A stretch of DNA of 64,000 bases, from the NCBI RefSeq assembly GCF_026341775.1, contig NZ_JAPEOB010000007.1:20283-84282 (forward strand). The letters run 5' to 3'. Positions 30,793-39,703 of this stretch are shown here, piece by piece. The notes beneath the pieces were generated by a model. That model was not told the origin of the DNA and did no database searches. It saw nothing but the letters and a program-made list of their open reading frames with translations. The stretch is from Streptomyces sp. NBC_00654 (GTDB lineage: Bacteria > Actinomycetota > Actinomycetes > Streptomycetales > Streptomycetaceae). Position 1 is the first letter of the stretch, and every line of letters starts with the position of its first letter. Position numbers and translations under genes: made by a program.

Positions 30793-31283
30793 TGGTCACG
30801 GTTGGGCGTCCATATGAAGGTTGGTGTCCCCGTCATAGTGCCTGATCTCCCTGTTTATGGAAAGCGGGCCCCTGTCCGTTTCGAGCTGATTCGGTCGTCC
30901 GGATCGTCCCGCGTGACGGGATCGGCGGTCATTTTGACCGCTTATGCGGCCTCTGTGTGGGACATCGCAGGTCTCGTAGGAACACACACATACCGGTCAG
31001 TCACCCGGCATAGCGGCGGTTTCGGAGCTGTCTCGCCGGGCTCGGGCGCGGTCGCGGCGTCGGCCGCCCGGCTCGTGCACCCGCTCGCGGAGGTCGTACA
31101 CACCTGCGCCGACGGAAGCGTCCGCGAGGGCGGCTTCCCGCCTGGCGGGACGGGTTCCAAGATTTCTGCCCGCCGTGCGGGAGCGCGGGGGGTAATCCGC
31201 GCTGAGCACGCCCTGTCCACAGGCCGCGTGTTGCAGGGTCGGCGGATGGATCACGAAGCGCGCGTTTTGCCTGCTGAGGGCCG
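30793..31283 (+). other. Gene-free rep leader
   Basis: No gene is seen here. It includes a 7-bp hairpin (GCGGTCA TTT TGACCGC near 30,924), a lower-GC patch around 30,840-31,010 and a purine-rich CGCGGGG run near 31,185. It may hold the rep promoter or unwinding region. Confidence 0.5.
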
Positions 31284-32687
31284 ATGAGCAGCGTGGCGGC
31301 ACTGGCCGCCGCGCTGCCCGCTCCGCGTCAGCCGGCCGACGGTGACGCGGTCGGTGTGCTGCCGGGTGTGCGGTTCAGCCTGGTGGAGGGGGAGGAGCAG
31401 GACGTCCTGTACACGGCGTCGCGGCGGTCCGAGCCGCGGGCGTGGCTGCGGTCGGTGGTGTGGCTGGTCGCTGCGGGGCTGCACCCGGACACCGGGCCGT
31501 CGACGATCGTGGTGGCCGAGGACCTGAAGGGCCGGATGGATTACCGGCGCGGGATCGTGGTCTACGACCTGAAGGGCACGGCCCGGCGGACCGGCCTGTC
31601 AGTGGCGTCGGTGAAGCGGCACGTGGCCATCCTTCGGGAGCTGGGTGCGCTGGTGTGGCTGGTGTACGGCTCAAAGCGCAGTCTGGCGCTGCCCGGTGAG
31701 CCGTACATGGCGACGGCGACGATCTACGGGGCGGTGATCCCCCCGGTCTATGACGAGGCGATGGGGCACCGGCTGTCCGGGTCCGGGTACGAGGGCCGGG
31801 TGTGCGGGGTGACCGAGGCCGGCCGCGAGCGCGCGATCGCCGAATCTGCTGTACGGAGCGAGGCCCGCTGTGCCGGTCGTCGCCGGACGGAGCGGTCGCA
31901 GCGGTCGCAGCGGTCCGGTTCGGGTGTCCGCCGCGGTGCCGGTGCCGGGCGGGGCCGGGGGATGCTGCCTGTGGATAACCGGGGTGTGGATAACTCCTGC
32001 TCAGGAAGCCGTGAGCCCCATTCTCCTGGTAGTTACCACCGATCACCTGATGCTGATGTTGAGAGTGGTAGTAAAGACACCTCGCAGGCGAGCCGTCGAA
32101 CCGCAGCCTCCCCCTCGAACCAGAAAAAGCGCAGCAGCGGCCGTCCGGCGTGGCAGGTTCAGCGTGACGTCACGATCGCCCGGCAGGTGCGGCCGCTGGT
32201 GGGCTGGACGCAGCGGTCCGGTCTGCGGCAGTTGGCGTTCGCGCTGCGCCCGCTCATCAATGAGGGCCTGGACGTGCACACGATCGCCGCTGAGCTGCAT
32301 GCCTGGCACCTGAGCTGGCATCCGGCCCGCCCGGCCGCGTACATCATCGCCCAGCTGCGTCGCCGGGCACTGCGGCAGGCAGCGCTCGATCACGCCACCG
32401 CCCCGCAGGCCAACACCGCGTGGGTGGCCTGGCGGGAGCAGCAGCACAAGGCGGCCGCAGTGCTCGACGAGCTGCTCGGAGCTGCTGCCGCCCCGCGTAC
32501 GGATGCGGACCGGCGCCTGGCCCGGCAGCACGGCATCTACGACCCGCAGCTGGTCATCGACGCCTACGAGGACGACTCTGACGACGCCTTCGACCTCTAC
32601 GGCATCACCCTCGTCTCCCGGATCTGCGGGGGACTCGCGAACCGACGCCATGTCCGGTTGGGGCATGACCATGACGAGCACCAGTAA
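31284..32687 (+). CDS. Winged-helix replication initiator-like protein
   Basis: 467 residues. The N-terminal domain carries a winged helix (LKGTARRTGLSVASVKRHVA, then ILRELGALVWLVYGSKRSL). A low-complexity Arg/Ser/Gly linker (residues about 195-275) precedes a helical C-terminal domain (IARQVRPLVGWTQRSGLRQL to DLYGITLVSRICGG). Similar two-domain proteins serve as Rep on Streptomyces plasmids, and the upstream hairpin array supports this. No nickase motif is present, in line with bidirectional theta-type replication of linear plasmids. The DciA-like gene overlaps its 3' end. Confidence 0.7.
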   Translation: MSSVAALAAALPAPRQPADGDAVGVLPGVRFSLVEGEEQDVLYTASRRSEPRAWLRSVVWLVAAGLHPDTGPSTIVVAEDLKGRMDYRRGIVVYDLKGTARRTGLSVASVKRHVAILRELGALVWLVYGSKRSLALPGEPYMATATIYGAVIPPVYDEAMGHRLSGSGYEGRVCGVTEAGRERAIAESAVRSEARCAGRRRTERSQRSQRSGSGVRRGAGAGRGRGMLPVDNRGVDNSCSGSREPHSPGSYHRSPDADVESGSKDTSQASRRTAASPSNQKKRSSGRPAWQVQRDVTIARQVRPLVGWTQRSGLRQLAFALRPLINEGLDVHTIAAELHAWHLSWHPARPAAYIIAQLRRRALRQAALDHATAPQANTAWVAWREQQHKAAAVLDELLGAAAAPRTDADRRLARQHGIYDPQLVIDAYEDDSDDAFDLYGITLVSRICGGLANRRHVRLGHDHDEHQ

Positions 32688-33552
32688 TCCCGTCGACCCG
32701 CCGGTCGCGGCCGGGGTCGACCTGGCCAGGGTTGCGCTGCGCGCCGCTCAGGCCCAGGCCCGGCAGCAGCCCACCACCAAGAAGCCGGTACACCGCCGGG
32801 CGTCCTCACCCCGGGGTGACGGCCGTGATCCGCTCGGACTCGGTGCGCTCCTGGGGCGCTTGGTGGTGGAACGGGCCTGGGACGTGCCGGTGGCCGGAGG
32901 CCGGCTCTCCGACCGGTGGGCCACGATCGCCCCGCACCTGGCCGGGCATGTCCAGCCCGCGGGTTTCGACACGGACACCGGTGAGCTCCTCCTGCACGCC
33001 GACTCCGACGCCTGGGCCACGAAGGCACGCCTGGACACTGCGGACATCGTGGCCGCGGCGAACCGGGCCGCTGGCCGGACCGCGGTGCGCAGCGTCAAAA
33101 CGCTCTGCCGCCCGTACCCAGCAGCACCGAGCACGACACGACCGGCAACAACCCCAATCTCGGCACCGGACAGCACGCCGCCACGTGCAGTACCGGCGGC
33201 CGCCCCGGAGCCTGCGGTGAAGTCGGCCGGCTTCCTCGAGGTCCTTGCCGCCCACCGGCAGGCATGGCCAGGCCCCCAGACCGACCCCACCGTCCAGGCC
33301 AAGAAGGAGCGGCAGGTCCGGGAGCGGCTGCGCGAGCCCGAAGAGCTCTTCGCCGACGGCCGCCAGGCCCTCTCCGACCTGAAAGCCTGCACAGGCGCCA
33401 CCACGGACAGTTCCCGGTCCAGTGATGCCGCCCGGACACGGGCCCTGCAACGCCTGGCAGCCGAGCGGGCCGGGCTGTCGACGATCACACCTGCGGCCGC
33501 GCCCCGCCTTCAGCATGTCGTCCAGGTCATAACCGATGCGGAAGCATCCTGA
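32665..33552 (+). CDS. DciA-like (DUF721) protein
   Basis: About 295 residues. Residues about 45-150 (DPLGLGALLGRLVVERAWDV, RWATIAPHLAGHVQPAGF, LLLHADSDAWATKARL) match DUF721/DciA, the protein that helps load DnaB helicase in many bacteria. The C-terminal half is a Pro-rich linker and a helical region. It overlaps the end of rep, so it is probably co-translated and could recruit host helicase to the plasmid origin. Start uncertain: ATGs at 32650, 32665 and 32671. Confidence 0.75.
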   Translation: MTMTSTSNPVDPPVAAGVDLARVALRAAQAQARQQPTTKKPVHRRASSPRGDGRDPLGLGALLGRLVVERAWDVPVAGGRLSDRWATIAPHLAGHVQPAGFDTDTGELLLHADSDAWATKARLDTADIVAAANRAAGRTAVRSVKTLCRPYPAAPSTTRPATTPISAPDSTPPRAVPAAAPEPAVKSAGFLEVLAAHRQAWPGPQTDPTVQAKKERQVRERLREPEELFADGRQALSDLKACTGATTDSSRSSDAARTRALQRLAAERAGLSTITPAAAPRLQHVVQVITDAEAS

Positions 33553-33686
33553 TGAGCGACGACGAGATCCCGGAACCGAAGCTGACACGGCCCCAGTGGT
33601 TCGGCGACAGATCGGCCTGGTGGATTCCAGCGCTTCGGTCGAAGGACTTCGCAGCACGCGTGGAGCCGCTCGGCATCGACGGGTAG
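33552..33686 (+). CDS. 44-aa protein at the end of the rep operon
   Basis: Translated directly: MSDDEIPEPKLTRPQWFGDR, then SAWWIPALRSKDFAAR and a short end. The ATG overlaps the stop of the DciA-like gene (TGATG). Trp-rich and acidic at the start. Function unknown. Confidence 0.65.
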   Translation: MSDDEIPEPKLTRPQWFGDRSAWWIPALRSKDFAARVEPLGIDG

Positions 33687-33773
33687 CGGCGGCTGCGGAC
33701 CTCAGTTGCACTCCGTGAAGGCAGGTGTGAGCGAAGGGGGTGGCTGGCGGTGTAGGGCCGATAGGGTGAGCTG

Positions 33774-35537
33774 GTGACGCAGAGTTCTGAACCTTCACCT
33801 TTGGTTGCCGGTCTGACCCGGCTGATCCCCTCCGTCGTGCCAGTAGCTGGTGCCGATCCTGAGCTCGTGGCCTTGGGGGAGCGGTACTGGGCGCTGGCGG
33901 GCTTCGTTCCCGAATTGGGAACGCCGGTCTGGTGCGAAAAGGCCAACGACATCAGCGTCGCGGGCTGGGGAAAGAAGCTCTACGCGGTGGCCGCCGCTGG
34001 CGTGCGTGCTGTGGTTCCGGAGCGGGAGTGCTCCCAGTGCGGTGGCGCGCTGAGTCTCACCTCCCGGACGGCTTTCCAGCAGGTCCTCGACGACGAGGAG
34101 ACGGCTTGCGTGGACTGCACGCCGTCCCTGCTGGAGGCAGTCCAGTACGTCATCGACCCGGCTCGGAAGGCAAAACGCGAGCGGGCCCTGGTGCGGGAGC
34201 TGTCCCAGCAGGCCGCGCAGGACGCCCGAGCACGTTGGCTCGCTGAGCAGAAGGAAGCGATCGCGGACGACCACCCGGCCGTATTCCCCCGCGACGACGG
34301 GTTCCCGCTTACGGGCGTGAAGGAGATGGTGGCGACGCTGGCACTGTTGCGGTTCGCACCGTCGACTTCACCGATTTCCCGGGTTCGGGACTGGATGACA
34401 CCCCTACACCCTGAGACGGCTAAGGCTTCCACGATCGTCGCCTCAACGATCCAGTCGGGTCTTCTGGCCATCCACCCGAGCAGCTCGCCTGGCGCATTCG
34501 TCTGGGAGCCGCAGTCCTACGAGCATGCCCTGCAGCAGGCGGGCGGTGACGTGGACGCCGTAGCGTCACCGGAACTCACCGACCGGTTCTACCCGCTCGA
34601 TGCCAGCCTGTTCGCCCCTCGGGGATCGAGTGCCGGAACTGCGGTCAAGGCCTTGGACGACCACCTTGCTGAAGAACTCCGGCCAGCCAACATGAAGGCA
34701 ACCCGGCAGGAAGACCTCCTCGCCCTCGCGCATGAGCTCATCGCTGGCGAGGCCATCCGCTACTTCACCAACCAGCTGGACGAACTCAACCTGCCCGACG
34801 TGCCTGCCAACCACACCGCTCGCCTGGGCGACGCCGTCGGAAAAGTCTCGGCGCACCGTCCCCTCAACGAGATCTACAACCTGGCATGGCGTGCGGTGCG
34901 TTCCGCGGCCGCGGCGGCGCAGAAGAACCCCCGAGCTCCGCGCGCAAACATGACCACCTACGCGGTAAACCAGCTCGAGTCGCTCGCGAAGCGGGCCGTA
35001 GACGAGCCCGACTGGTCACTCAAGGCGTTCAGCGAGGATCCGCGCTGCAGCGCGGCCGCCATGACCCGAGTTCTGTTCTTCAACGTGCTCGACGCCAATC
35101 CCCTCGAGGCAACGCTTCCTTCGCTCCGGGCATCTCTTCCCGCCCCCATTCCGGAGTACGACGGCGGTGCTGCCGAGCCCGACAGCGCCCCCACCCCGGT
35201 TAGGGAAACCCTCAACGATCTCGCCTGGCTGGGCGTCAACCAGCAATCGTGGAACCCGCTCGAGGTCCCGCGGCTTCTCAACACGATCAGCACGAGAGCG
35301 AGCGATTCGCCCGACCCACAGGTAAACGATCGCGTGCTGGCCCGCGAAGCGACCCGCCTGAAGGACCTGTACGAGAACCTGAAGCCGCACCTTGGCGAAC
35401 ATCATGCGGCCATGGCCGTGTTCGGTGCTGCCCAACTGCTGACCCACCCACTGAGCTACACCGACGAGCAGCGCACGAGCGGCGAATTCCTTCAGGAACT
35501 GATGTCCTACTTCCTGGTGAAGACCGAGGAAGAGTAG
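33774..35537 (+). CDS. 587-aa hypothetical protein with N-terminal zinc site
   Basis: The GTG at 33774 starts a soluble protein. ECSQCGGALSL and, 30 residues on, ETACVDC give a CxxC...CxxC ribbon at about 86-115. A helical body follows, with FPLTGVKEMVATLALLRFAP, DELNLPDVPANHTARLGDAV and a conserved-looking C-terminal helical bundle ending LMSYFLVKTEEE. No nuclease, ATPase or membrane motif is visible. It stands alone after the rep operon. I do not recognise it. Confidence 0.75.
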   Translation: MTQSSEPSPLVAGLTRLIPSVVPVAGADPELVALGERYWALAGFVPELGTPVWCEKANDISVAGWGKKLYAVAAAGVRAVVPERECSQCGGALSLTSRTAFQQVLDDEETACVDCTPSLLEAVQYVIDPARKAKRERALVRELSQQAAQDARARWLAEQKEAIADDHPAVFPRDDGFPLTGVKEMVATLALLRFAPSTSPISRVRDWMTPLHPETAKASTIVASTIQSGLLAIHPSSSPGAFVWEPQSYEHALQQAGGDVDAVASPELTDRFYPLDASLFAPRGSSAGTAVKALDDHLAEELRPANMKATRQEDLLALAHELIAGEAIRYFTNQLDELNLPDVPANHTARLGDAVGKVSAHRPLNEIYNLAWRAVRSAAAAAQKNPRAPRANMTTYAVNQLESLAKRAVDEPDWSLKAFSEDPRCSAAAMTRVLFFNVLDANPLEATLPSLRASLPAPIPEYDGGAAEPDSAPTPVRETLNDLAWLGVNQQSWNPLEVPRLLNTISTRASDSPDPQVNDRVLAREATRLKDLYENLKPHLGEHHAAMAVFGAAQLLTHPLSYTDEQRTSGEFLQELMSYFLVKTEEE

Positions 35538-35545
35538 GGCGTCAC

Positions 35546-35953
35546 GGTTTCGATCGACGACGTGCCGGACCCGGCGTTGGATCTTCGGCCGGATCTGGAT
35601 CCCGTCCCGCTCACGACGAGGATCACCGAGGGCATGTCGTTGCAGGAACGGGCCGTGGCGAGCAGGACTGGGAGCCGGCGGAGTGCGACCAGCCGTGCCC
35701 GTGCGGCACACCGGACTGCGGTCACGGCGAGCCGTGTGGGGCTGAGGGCTGCGAGGGTCACGACCGGCACACCATGCGTAATCCGACGACCGAGGATGAC
35801 GTGACGGCCTGGCAGGACTCGCTCGACTGCTGCGAGAGCTGCGGCTCCGCGTTCCTGAACCGCTTGCTGCCGGAGCAGCCGTGGGGGACCTTGAACGGCG
35901 ATGGCACCGTGACGGTGTTCGACGGCGTCAGCCACTACGAGCTCGGTGTGTAG
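35546..35953 (+). pseudogene. Cysteine-rich protein gene, apparently frameshifted
   Basis: The first part reads well in one frame (SIDDVPDPALDLRPDLDPVP, TRITEGMSLQER) and the rest in another (DWEPAECDQPCPCGTPDCGH, then DCCESCGSAFLNRLLPEQPW to YELGV stop). The two join near 35,650-35,680. Ten or more cysteines suggest zinc binding. A one-base error or a real frameshift would explain the break. Confidence 0.45.
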
Positions 35954-35977
35954 CCGGACTTCTGCGGGACGTGCCCG

Positions 35978-36365
35978 GTGACCACTGGGTTTGACTGGGC
36001 GTCACCGTACTGCCACGATGGCGCGCTACAACCCCATATAGAGGCGTTCTGCGAGGAGGTGACGCACCACGAGGTTCCCTGAGTAGAGCGCGGTTTTACG
36101 GCTGAGGTTTCAGAGAGCTCTTTCAACTCCCTCACCGCCGGTGCACCAGCTGCACGAATCCCTCGTTCCCGTCCCGGGACGGCGGCCACTTGCCATCCAA
36201 TCCGGTGACCACCCGGTTTGACCGGACGTGAACGGCACTGTCAGGATGACGACCCACAACCGCATATAGAGGTACCGGCGGGCGAGGTGGAGCCAAGCTC
36301 CCTCACGACGGTGCAAGCACTACGGCGAGGTTGATGGCTCCAGCAAATCCCTCGCCTGCTCCACC
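35978..36365. repeat. Two diverged copies of an intergenic leader-like element
   Basis: Copy A begins about 35,978 and copy B about 36,203. Shared blocks are CCGGTGACCAC..GGTTTGAC, then CATATAGAGG about 50 bases on, then CTCCCTCAC..CGGTGCA and AATCCCTCG. TTGAC and TATAGA fall at roughly promoter-like places but with too wide a spacing. No gene is seen in the stretch 35,954-36,435. It could be a duplicated promoter or a small RNA. Confidence 0.55.
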
Positions 36366-36435
36366 GCACCAAAGCTCTCGTCCGTCCCGGGCGGGAGTTC
36401 TTTGTCTCTCCACCCCCGCATGTCCTGTGTTCGCA

Positions 36436-36460
36436 AGCCCCGGCGCCCGCCGGGGCTTTT
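36436..36460 (+). terminator. Canonical terminator with T-tract
   Basis: A 9-bp stem (AGCCCCGGC / GCCGGGGCT) with a 4-base loop runs directly into TTTT. It is the only clear intrinsic terminator with a T-run in the window, and it ends whatever is transcribed from the duplicated leader. Confidence 0.8.
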
Positions 36461-36483
36461 CTGCATGCCCTTCGGAGGTCTCC

Positions 36484-36756
36484 GTGACGGATCTTGCTTT
36501 TGCTGTGCCCGCTTACGTCCTGCTCGCTGCGCTCGCGGTCATCGTCGTCCTGCTCACCGTGGTCGCCATCGTCGCGCGGGCGGTCGTGGCGAAGGCCCGG
36601 CCCGAGGACTTACAGCACATCCTCCCGGGCCTGGGGCAGGTCCTGGCCGCGCTCGCTCTCTTCCTCCCCTGGGGGCGTGGGACACGGGGCCCGACCGCCG
36701 CGCCGCCGGTCCCCGCACGGTCCGAGCGCAGAGGAGGCCAGCGGCCGCGTGGCTGA
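36484..36756 (+). CDS. 90-aa membrane protein
   Basis: The GTG at 36484 follows GGAGGTCTCC. One strong hydrophobic helix (VLLAALAVIVVLLTVVAIVA) at about 12-34, then a soluble part with a second weaker segment (GLGQVLAALALFLPW) and a Pro/Arg-rich end. Function unknown. It converges on the SLATT-like gene. Confidence 0.65.
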   Translation: MTDLAFAVPAYVLLAALAVIVVLLTVVAIVARAVVAKARPEDLQHILPGLGQVLAALALFLPWGRGTRGPTAAPPVPARSERRGGQRPRG

Positions 36757-36764
36757 AGCCGGGG

Positions 36765-37670
36765 TCAGGCCGCCGGCGACTGGCTGGAGGGCGTGGCTTG
36801 GTCGGCGGGCTGGTCCAGCTGCTGCTGGCGGCGGCGCTGTTCGTTTCGGTGGTCCTCGACGCGCTGGGTGAACTTCTTCAGCGCCTCGTTCTCCCGGCCG
36901 GGCCCGTACTCGCTGTAGTGGCCGATGCCGAGCCGGACGGCGTTGGCCTCCTCCTCGATGGCGTCGGCGGTCTGCTGGAGGAAGTAGCTGCGCTCGCGGA
37001 ACTTGTAGTAGCCGGTGAACATCGCGGCCACCGTGATGGCGAAGCTGATGGCGGTCAGGGTGACGCTCTGCCAGGTCAGTTCCTTGCCGGTGTCCAGGGC
37101 CGCGATCGTGGTCGTGGAGGCTGAGCCGATCATGATGAGGGTCTGCAGGCCGTTGTGGACCGCCCGGTACTTGCGGCTGTCGGCCTGGTACTGCTCGATC
37201 GCGGTGGTGACTTCCTCGCGGTAGAGCTTGCGCCGGTCGTCCAGGTCCGGGCTGCTCTTGACCTTCTGCTGCCACAGAGACTCCTGCTGCGAGGCGAGAT
37301 GCGCCTCCAGGCGCTGGAGGCTGGACACGTTCCGCCCGGCGAAATAGACGCCGACCAGCGTCAACAGGGACATCAGGAGCAGGCCACCGCAGATCAGGTC
37401 ACCCACGACGAACCGCGCCGGGTCGCCTGTGGTGCCCCAGGCGATGCCCGTGCCGATGACGGCGGTGAGTAAGGACAGCCAGCTGATGGCCGCCCCTGCG
37501 TGCCAGATGCGGTCCAGGAGCCGGCGCCGGGCGAGCTGCTCCTGGGCGTCGATGACGAGGTTGGCGGTCACCACGTAGATCCGTTCGTCGGCGTCCCGCT
37601 GGCGGGCGAGGACCAGTTCGTTCGCGTCCCCGATCCGGCGGGGCGCGTCGTCGTCGAAGTCGCGGGCCAC
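36765..37670 (-). CDS. SLATT/DUF4231-like membrane protein
   Basis: 301 residues with two pairs of membrane helices (about 59-78, 88-111, 175-193, 204-223) separated by a coiled, charged region (ASQQESLWQQKVKSSPDLDD, YREEVTTAIEQYQADSRKYR). This paired arrangement is typical of SLATT/DUF4231 proteins, proposed pore-forming effectors often found with nucleotide-signalling or defence genes. The start is the GTG at 37670, 4 bases after the upstream stop, so it is co-transcribed with the 190-aa gene. Family call by pattern only. Confidence 0.65.
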   Translation of the reverse strand: MARDFDDDAPRRIGDANELVLARQRDADERIYVVTANLVIDAQEQLARRRLLDRIWHAGAAISWLSLLTAVIGTGIAWGTTGDPARFVVGDLICGGLLLMSLLTLVGVYFAGRNVSSLQRLEAHLASQQESLWQQKVKSSPDLDDRRKLYREEVTTAIEQYQADSRKYRAVHNGLQTLIMIGSASTTTIAALDTGKELTWQSVTLTAISFAITVAAMFTGYYKFRERSYFLQQTADAIEEEANAVRLGIGHYSEYGPGRENEALKKFTQRVEDHRNEQRRRQQQLDQPADQATPSSQSPAA

Positions 37671-37674
37671 AGGG

Positions 37675-38247
37675 TCAGCGGGCGAACGCTTCGGTCAGGC
37701 TGATGCGGTAGCCGTCCTCTTCCATCAGCACGACGGTGACGCCGAACGGGTCGGGGTGGTCCAGCTCGATGGGGGTGAAGGAGAAGTTCATCGCGGCCTG
37801 GATCGGCGGCACCAGCTCGCCGCCGGGCTGCGGCGCGGGCGTCGGTCTCCAGTCGGGGGCGACCGACGCCCAGCCCTCGGGGCTGCGGGACAGGAGCTGC
37901 TCGCTGTAGGGGAACTGGTGCAGGACGTGCCCGTCGCGGGTGGCGAGCACCATGTTCAGGCACGGCGCCGGACCGACGATCGGCAGCTCGCAGGCGGTGG
38001 CGACGTCGTGGGTCTCCCACGCGAGGACGACCTCGTCTGCTCCGGCCGCCGCAGCGATGTTCGAGAGCTCCGCGATCCCGGCGAGCGCGTCCTGGCCGAC
38101 CTTGAGCGGGCGGACCCAGATCAGCCCGACCAGCTCGCCGCGCACCAGCGGCATCATCAGCGGGCGCGGCACGACCCCCTCACCCAGCGATGCGGTGTAC
38201 GTCTCCTTCGCGACGCCGACCAGTCCGTTCCACATCCGTGCTTCCAC
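37675..38247 (-). CDS. Hypothetical partner of the SLATT-like gene
   Basis: 190 residues, alpha/beta. LMMPLVRGELVGLIWVRPLK, DEVVLAWETHDVATACELP and an acidic C-terminal half with GVTVVLMEEDGYRI. No membrane helix, no clear catalytic motif. It precedes the SLATT-like gene by 4 bases and could be its sensor or regulator; inferred from context. Confidence 0.65.
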   Translation of the reverse strand: MEARMWNGLVGVAKETYTASLGEGVVPRPLMMPLVRGELVGLIWVRPLKVGQDALAGIAELSNIAAAAGADEVVLAWETHDVATACELPIVGPAPCLNMVLATRDGHVLHQFPYSEQLLSRSPEGWASVAPDWRPTPAPQPGGELVPPIQAAMNFSFTPIELDHPDPFGVTVVLMEEDGYRISLTEAFAR

Positions 38248-38408
38248 GGAAGCCCCCTCCGTCTGCCGATCCGATCACCGCACCCTGCCACGGGGGCCGA
38301 GGCCGTGTCAGCGAGATGATCAGCCAGCTCCCGACCGGGCGCGGCGGGGAGGAACCGGTCTCAGGCGGCCGCCCGCATGCGTGGGCGACCGCGGGTGCGG
38401 ACAGTTGT

Positions 38409-38711
38409 TCAGGATGGTGGGGTGTCGTCGGAGGGCCCCTGCTGGTTCTTGGGCTCGTCGCCGTCAGCTGCCGGAGGGTCGGTGACCGGCTCCTCGGTGC
38501 CGCCGGGGGCTGTGCCGCCGGCGGGATACACATCAGTGGGGGAGGAGCGGTCGTCCAGGGTGATGGTGACCTGCTGGCCGTGCGGGGTGAGGCCGGTCAG
38601 GCGGGCCTGGATCCTCTCGTACAGGGTGGCGGCCAGCTCCTGGTCGCCGTAACAGTGCCATTTCGCCAGCGGACAGCCGAAAACAGCCGCACCGGGAAAA
38701 CGCCGCCCCAA
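38409..38711 (-). CDS. Possible 100-aa protein
   Basis: The ordered N-terminal half (CYGDQELAATLYERIQARLT, HGQQVTITLDDRSS) is followed by a disordered acidic Pro/Gly tail. The start at 38711 lacks a clear ribosome site. It may be a remnant. Confidence 0.4.
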   Translation of the reverse strand: MGRRFPGAAVFGCPLAKWHCYGDQELAATLYERIQARLTGLTPHGQQVTITLDDRSSPTDVYPAGGTAPGGTEEPVTDPPAADGDEPKNQQGPSDDTPPS

Positions 38712-38886
38712 GGCGGTCGCCCTGTCGGCCGCGCTGGCTCTCGCACGTCAGGAGACGTGGGCCGCGGCCCACAGCCAGTACGCGGCGCTGCCGACCCCGG
38801 ACCGACCCGACGGCGCGATCATCGCGACCACCACTCCGGGCCTGTGGGAAGGGGAAGCGGTCCGCGTCCTGGACCTCAACGCCTGA
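38655..38886 (+). pseudogene. Tail of a lost rightward gene
   Basis: A frame that looks coding (RQETWAAAHSQYAALPTPDR, then GAIIATTTPGLWEGEAVRV) ends in TGA at 38,886. It has no start codon and follows a stop about 70 residues upstream. It reads as the 3' remnant of a deleted gene. Confidence 0.35.
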
Positions 38887-39037
38887 CAAATCACGATCAC
38901 CGCAGCACGGGCGGGATGGCTCGTGGGGGCGGGGAGCGGCCAGGAGCGGCCCTTCGACGACGAAGGGGCGGTGGGTACGGGCGCGGTATCGTGGGGTTCC
39001 CTTATCTGCGGTTTTTTGTGATCTGGCGGGAGTACGC

Positions 39038-39277
39038 GTGCCTGAGGACCCCATCGCCCACAGCGAGCTCGCCGCTCTGACCCGGCGGTTCGAGGAGGTC
39101 GCGGAGAAGCACGATCGTGAGTTCGGGATCGTCAAATCCGACCTCACCGCGGTGCGGCTCCAGATCGGCAACCTGGATCAGAAGGTCGAGGCGCTCAGCG
39201 ACAAGATCGACCGTAACCAGGCCCAGATCATTGAGCTGCTCACCCGGCTTGTGGGTCGGAACCCCGACGCTGGCTGA
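39038..39277 (+). CDS. 79-aa coiled-coil protein
   Basis: MPEDPIAHSELAALTRRFEE, then a clean heptad coiled coil (SDLTAVRLQIGNLDQKVEAL) to the end. The GTG at 39038 has only a weak ribosome site. Such proteins often act as adaptors. Function unknown. Confidence 0.6.
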   Translation: MPEDPIAHSELAALTRRFEEVAEKHDREFGIVKSDLTAVRLQIGNLDQKVEALSDKIDRNQAQIIELLTRLVGRNPDAG

Positions 39278-39312
39278 TTCTGTTGCCGGGCCCGGCGCCC
39301 GGTCCTTTTTGT

Positions 39313-39360
39313 ACGTGACGACGGCCCGGCCGGGCTCCTCCGGTCGGGCCGTCGTCACGT
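39313..39360 (+). terminator. 16-bp hairpin
   Basis: ACGTGACGACGGCCCG pairs exactly with the mirror arm ending 39,360. It is placed just after the coiled-coil gene, preceded by a T-run at 39,305. Confidence 0.75.
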
Positions 39361-39513
39361 GCCGGGGCAGGGTCCGTAGACGAGGTGTTACTGGCCGCTC
39401 GCGTTCCGACGAGAGCGTCGGCGGTCTGCGTGGCCGGAGCCGGGCGGGCCGTTTCCCGGCACACCGGCTCCCTGAAGGCCCCTTGTCTTGTCCCTGATGC
39501 GCCAGCGCGTCGG

Positions 39514-39701
39514 TCAGTTCTGTGCGAGCAGGGTGCAACGGGCTTCGACCAGTGCGCGCCAGCGGGTGCGGGTGGTGTGCTTGCCCTCGAGCCATTGGGT
39601 GAGAGAGGCGTTGGTAAGGGGCAGACCAGCGGCGCGGCGGCGTGGTGGAAGGCGAGGGCGAGCTTCACGAACCGGTGGAGGAAGGGGAGCGGATCGGCCA
39701 T
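39514..39701 (-). pseudogene. Small helix-turn-helix gene with a frameshift
   Basis: It starts MADPLPFLHRFVKLALAFHH two bases after the stop of the SpoIIE gene; then a shift of frame gives RRRAAGLPLTNASLTQWLEG and ends LVEARCTLLAQN stop. The second half resembles an XRE recognition helix. Length 188 bases is not a multiple of three. It may be a base error or a decayed gene. Confidence 0.5.
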
Positions 39702-39703
39702 CG

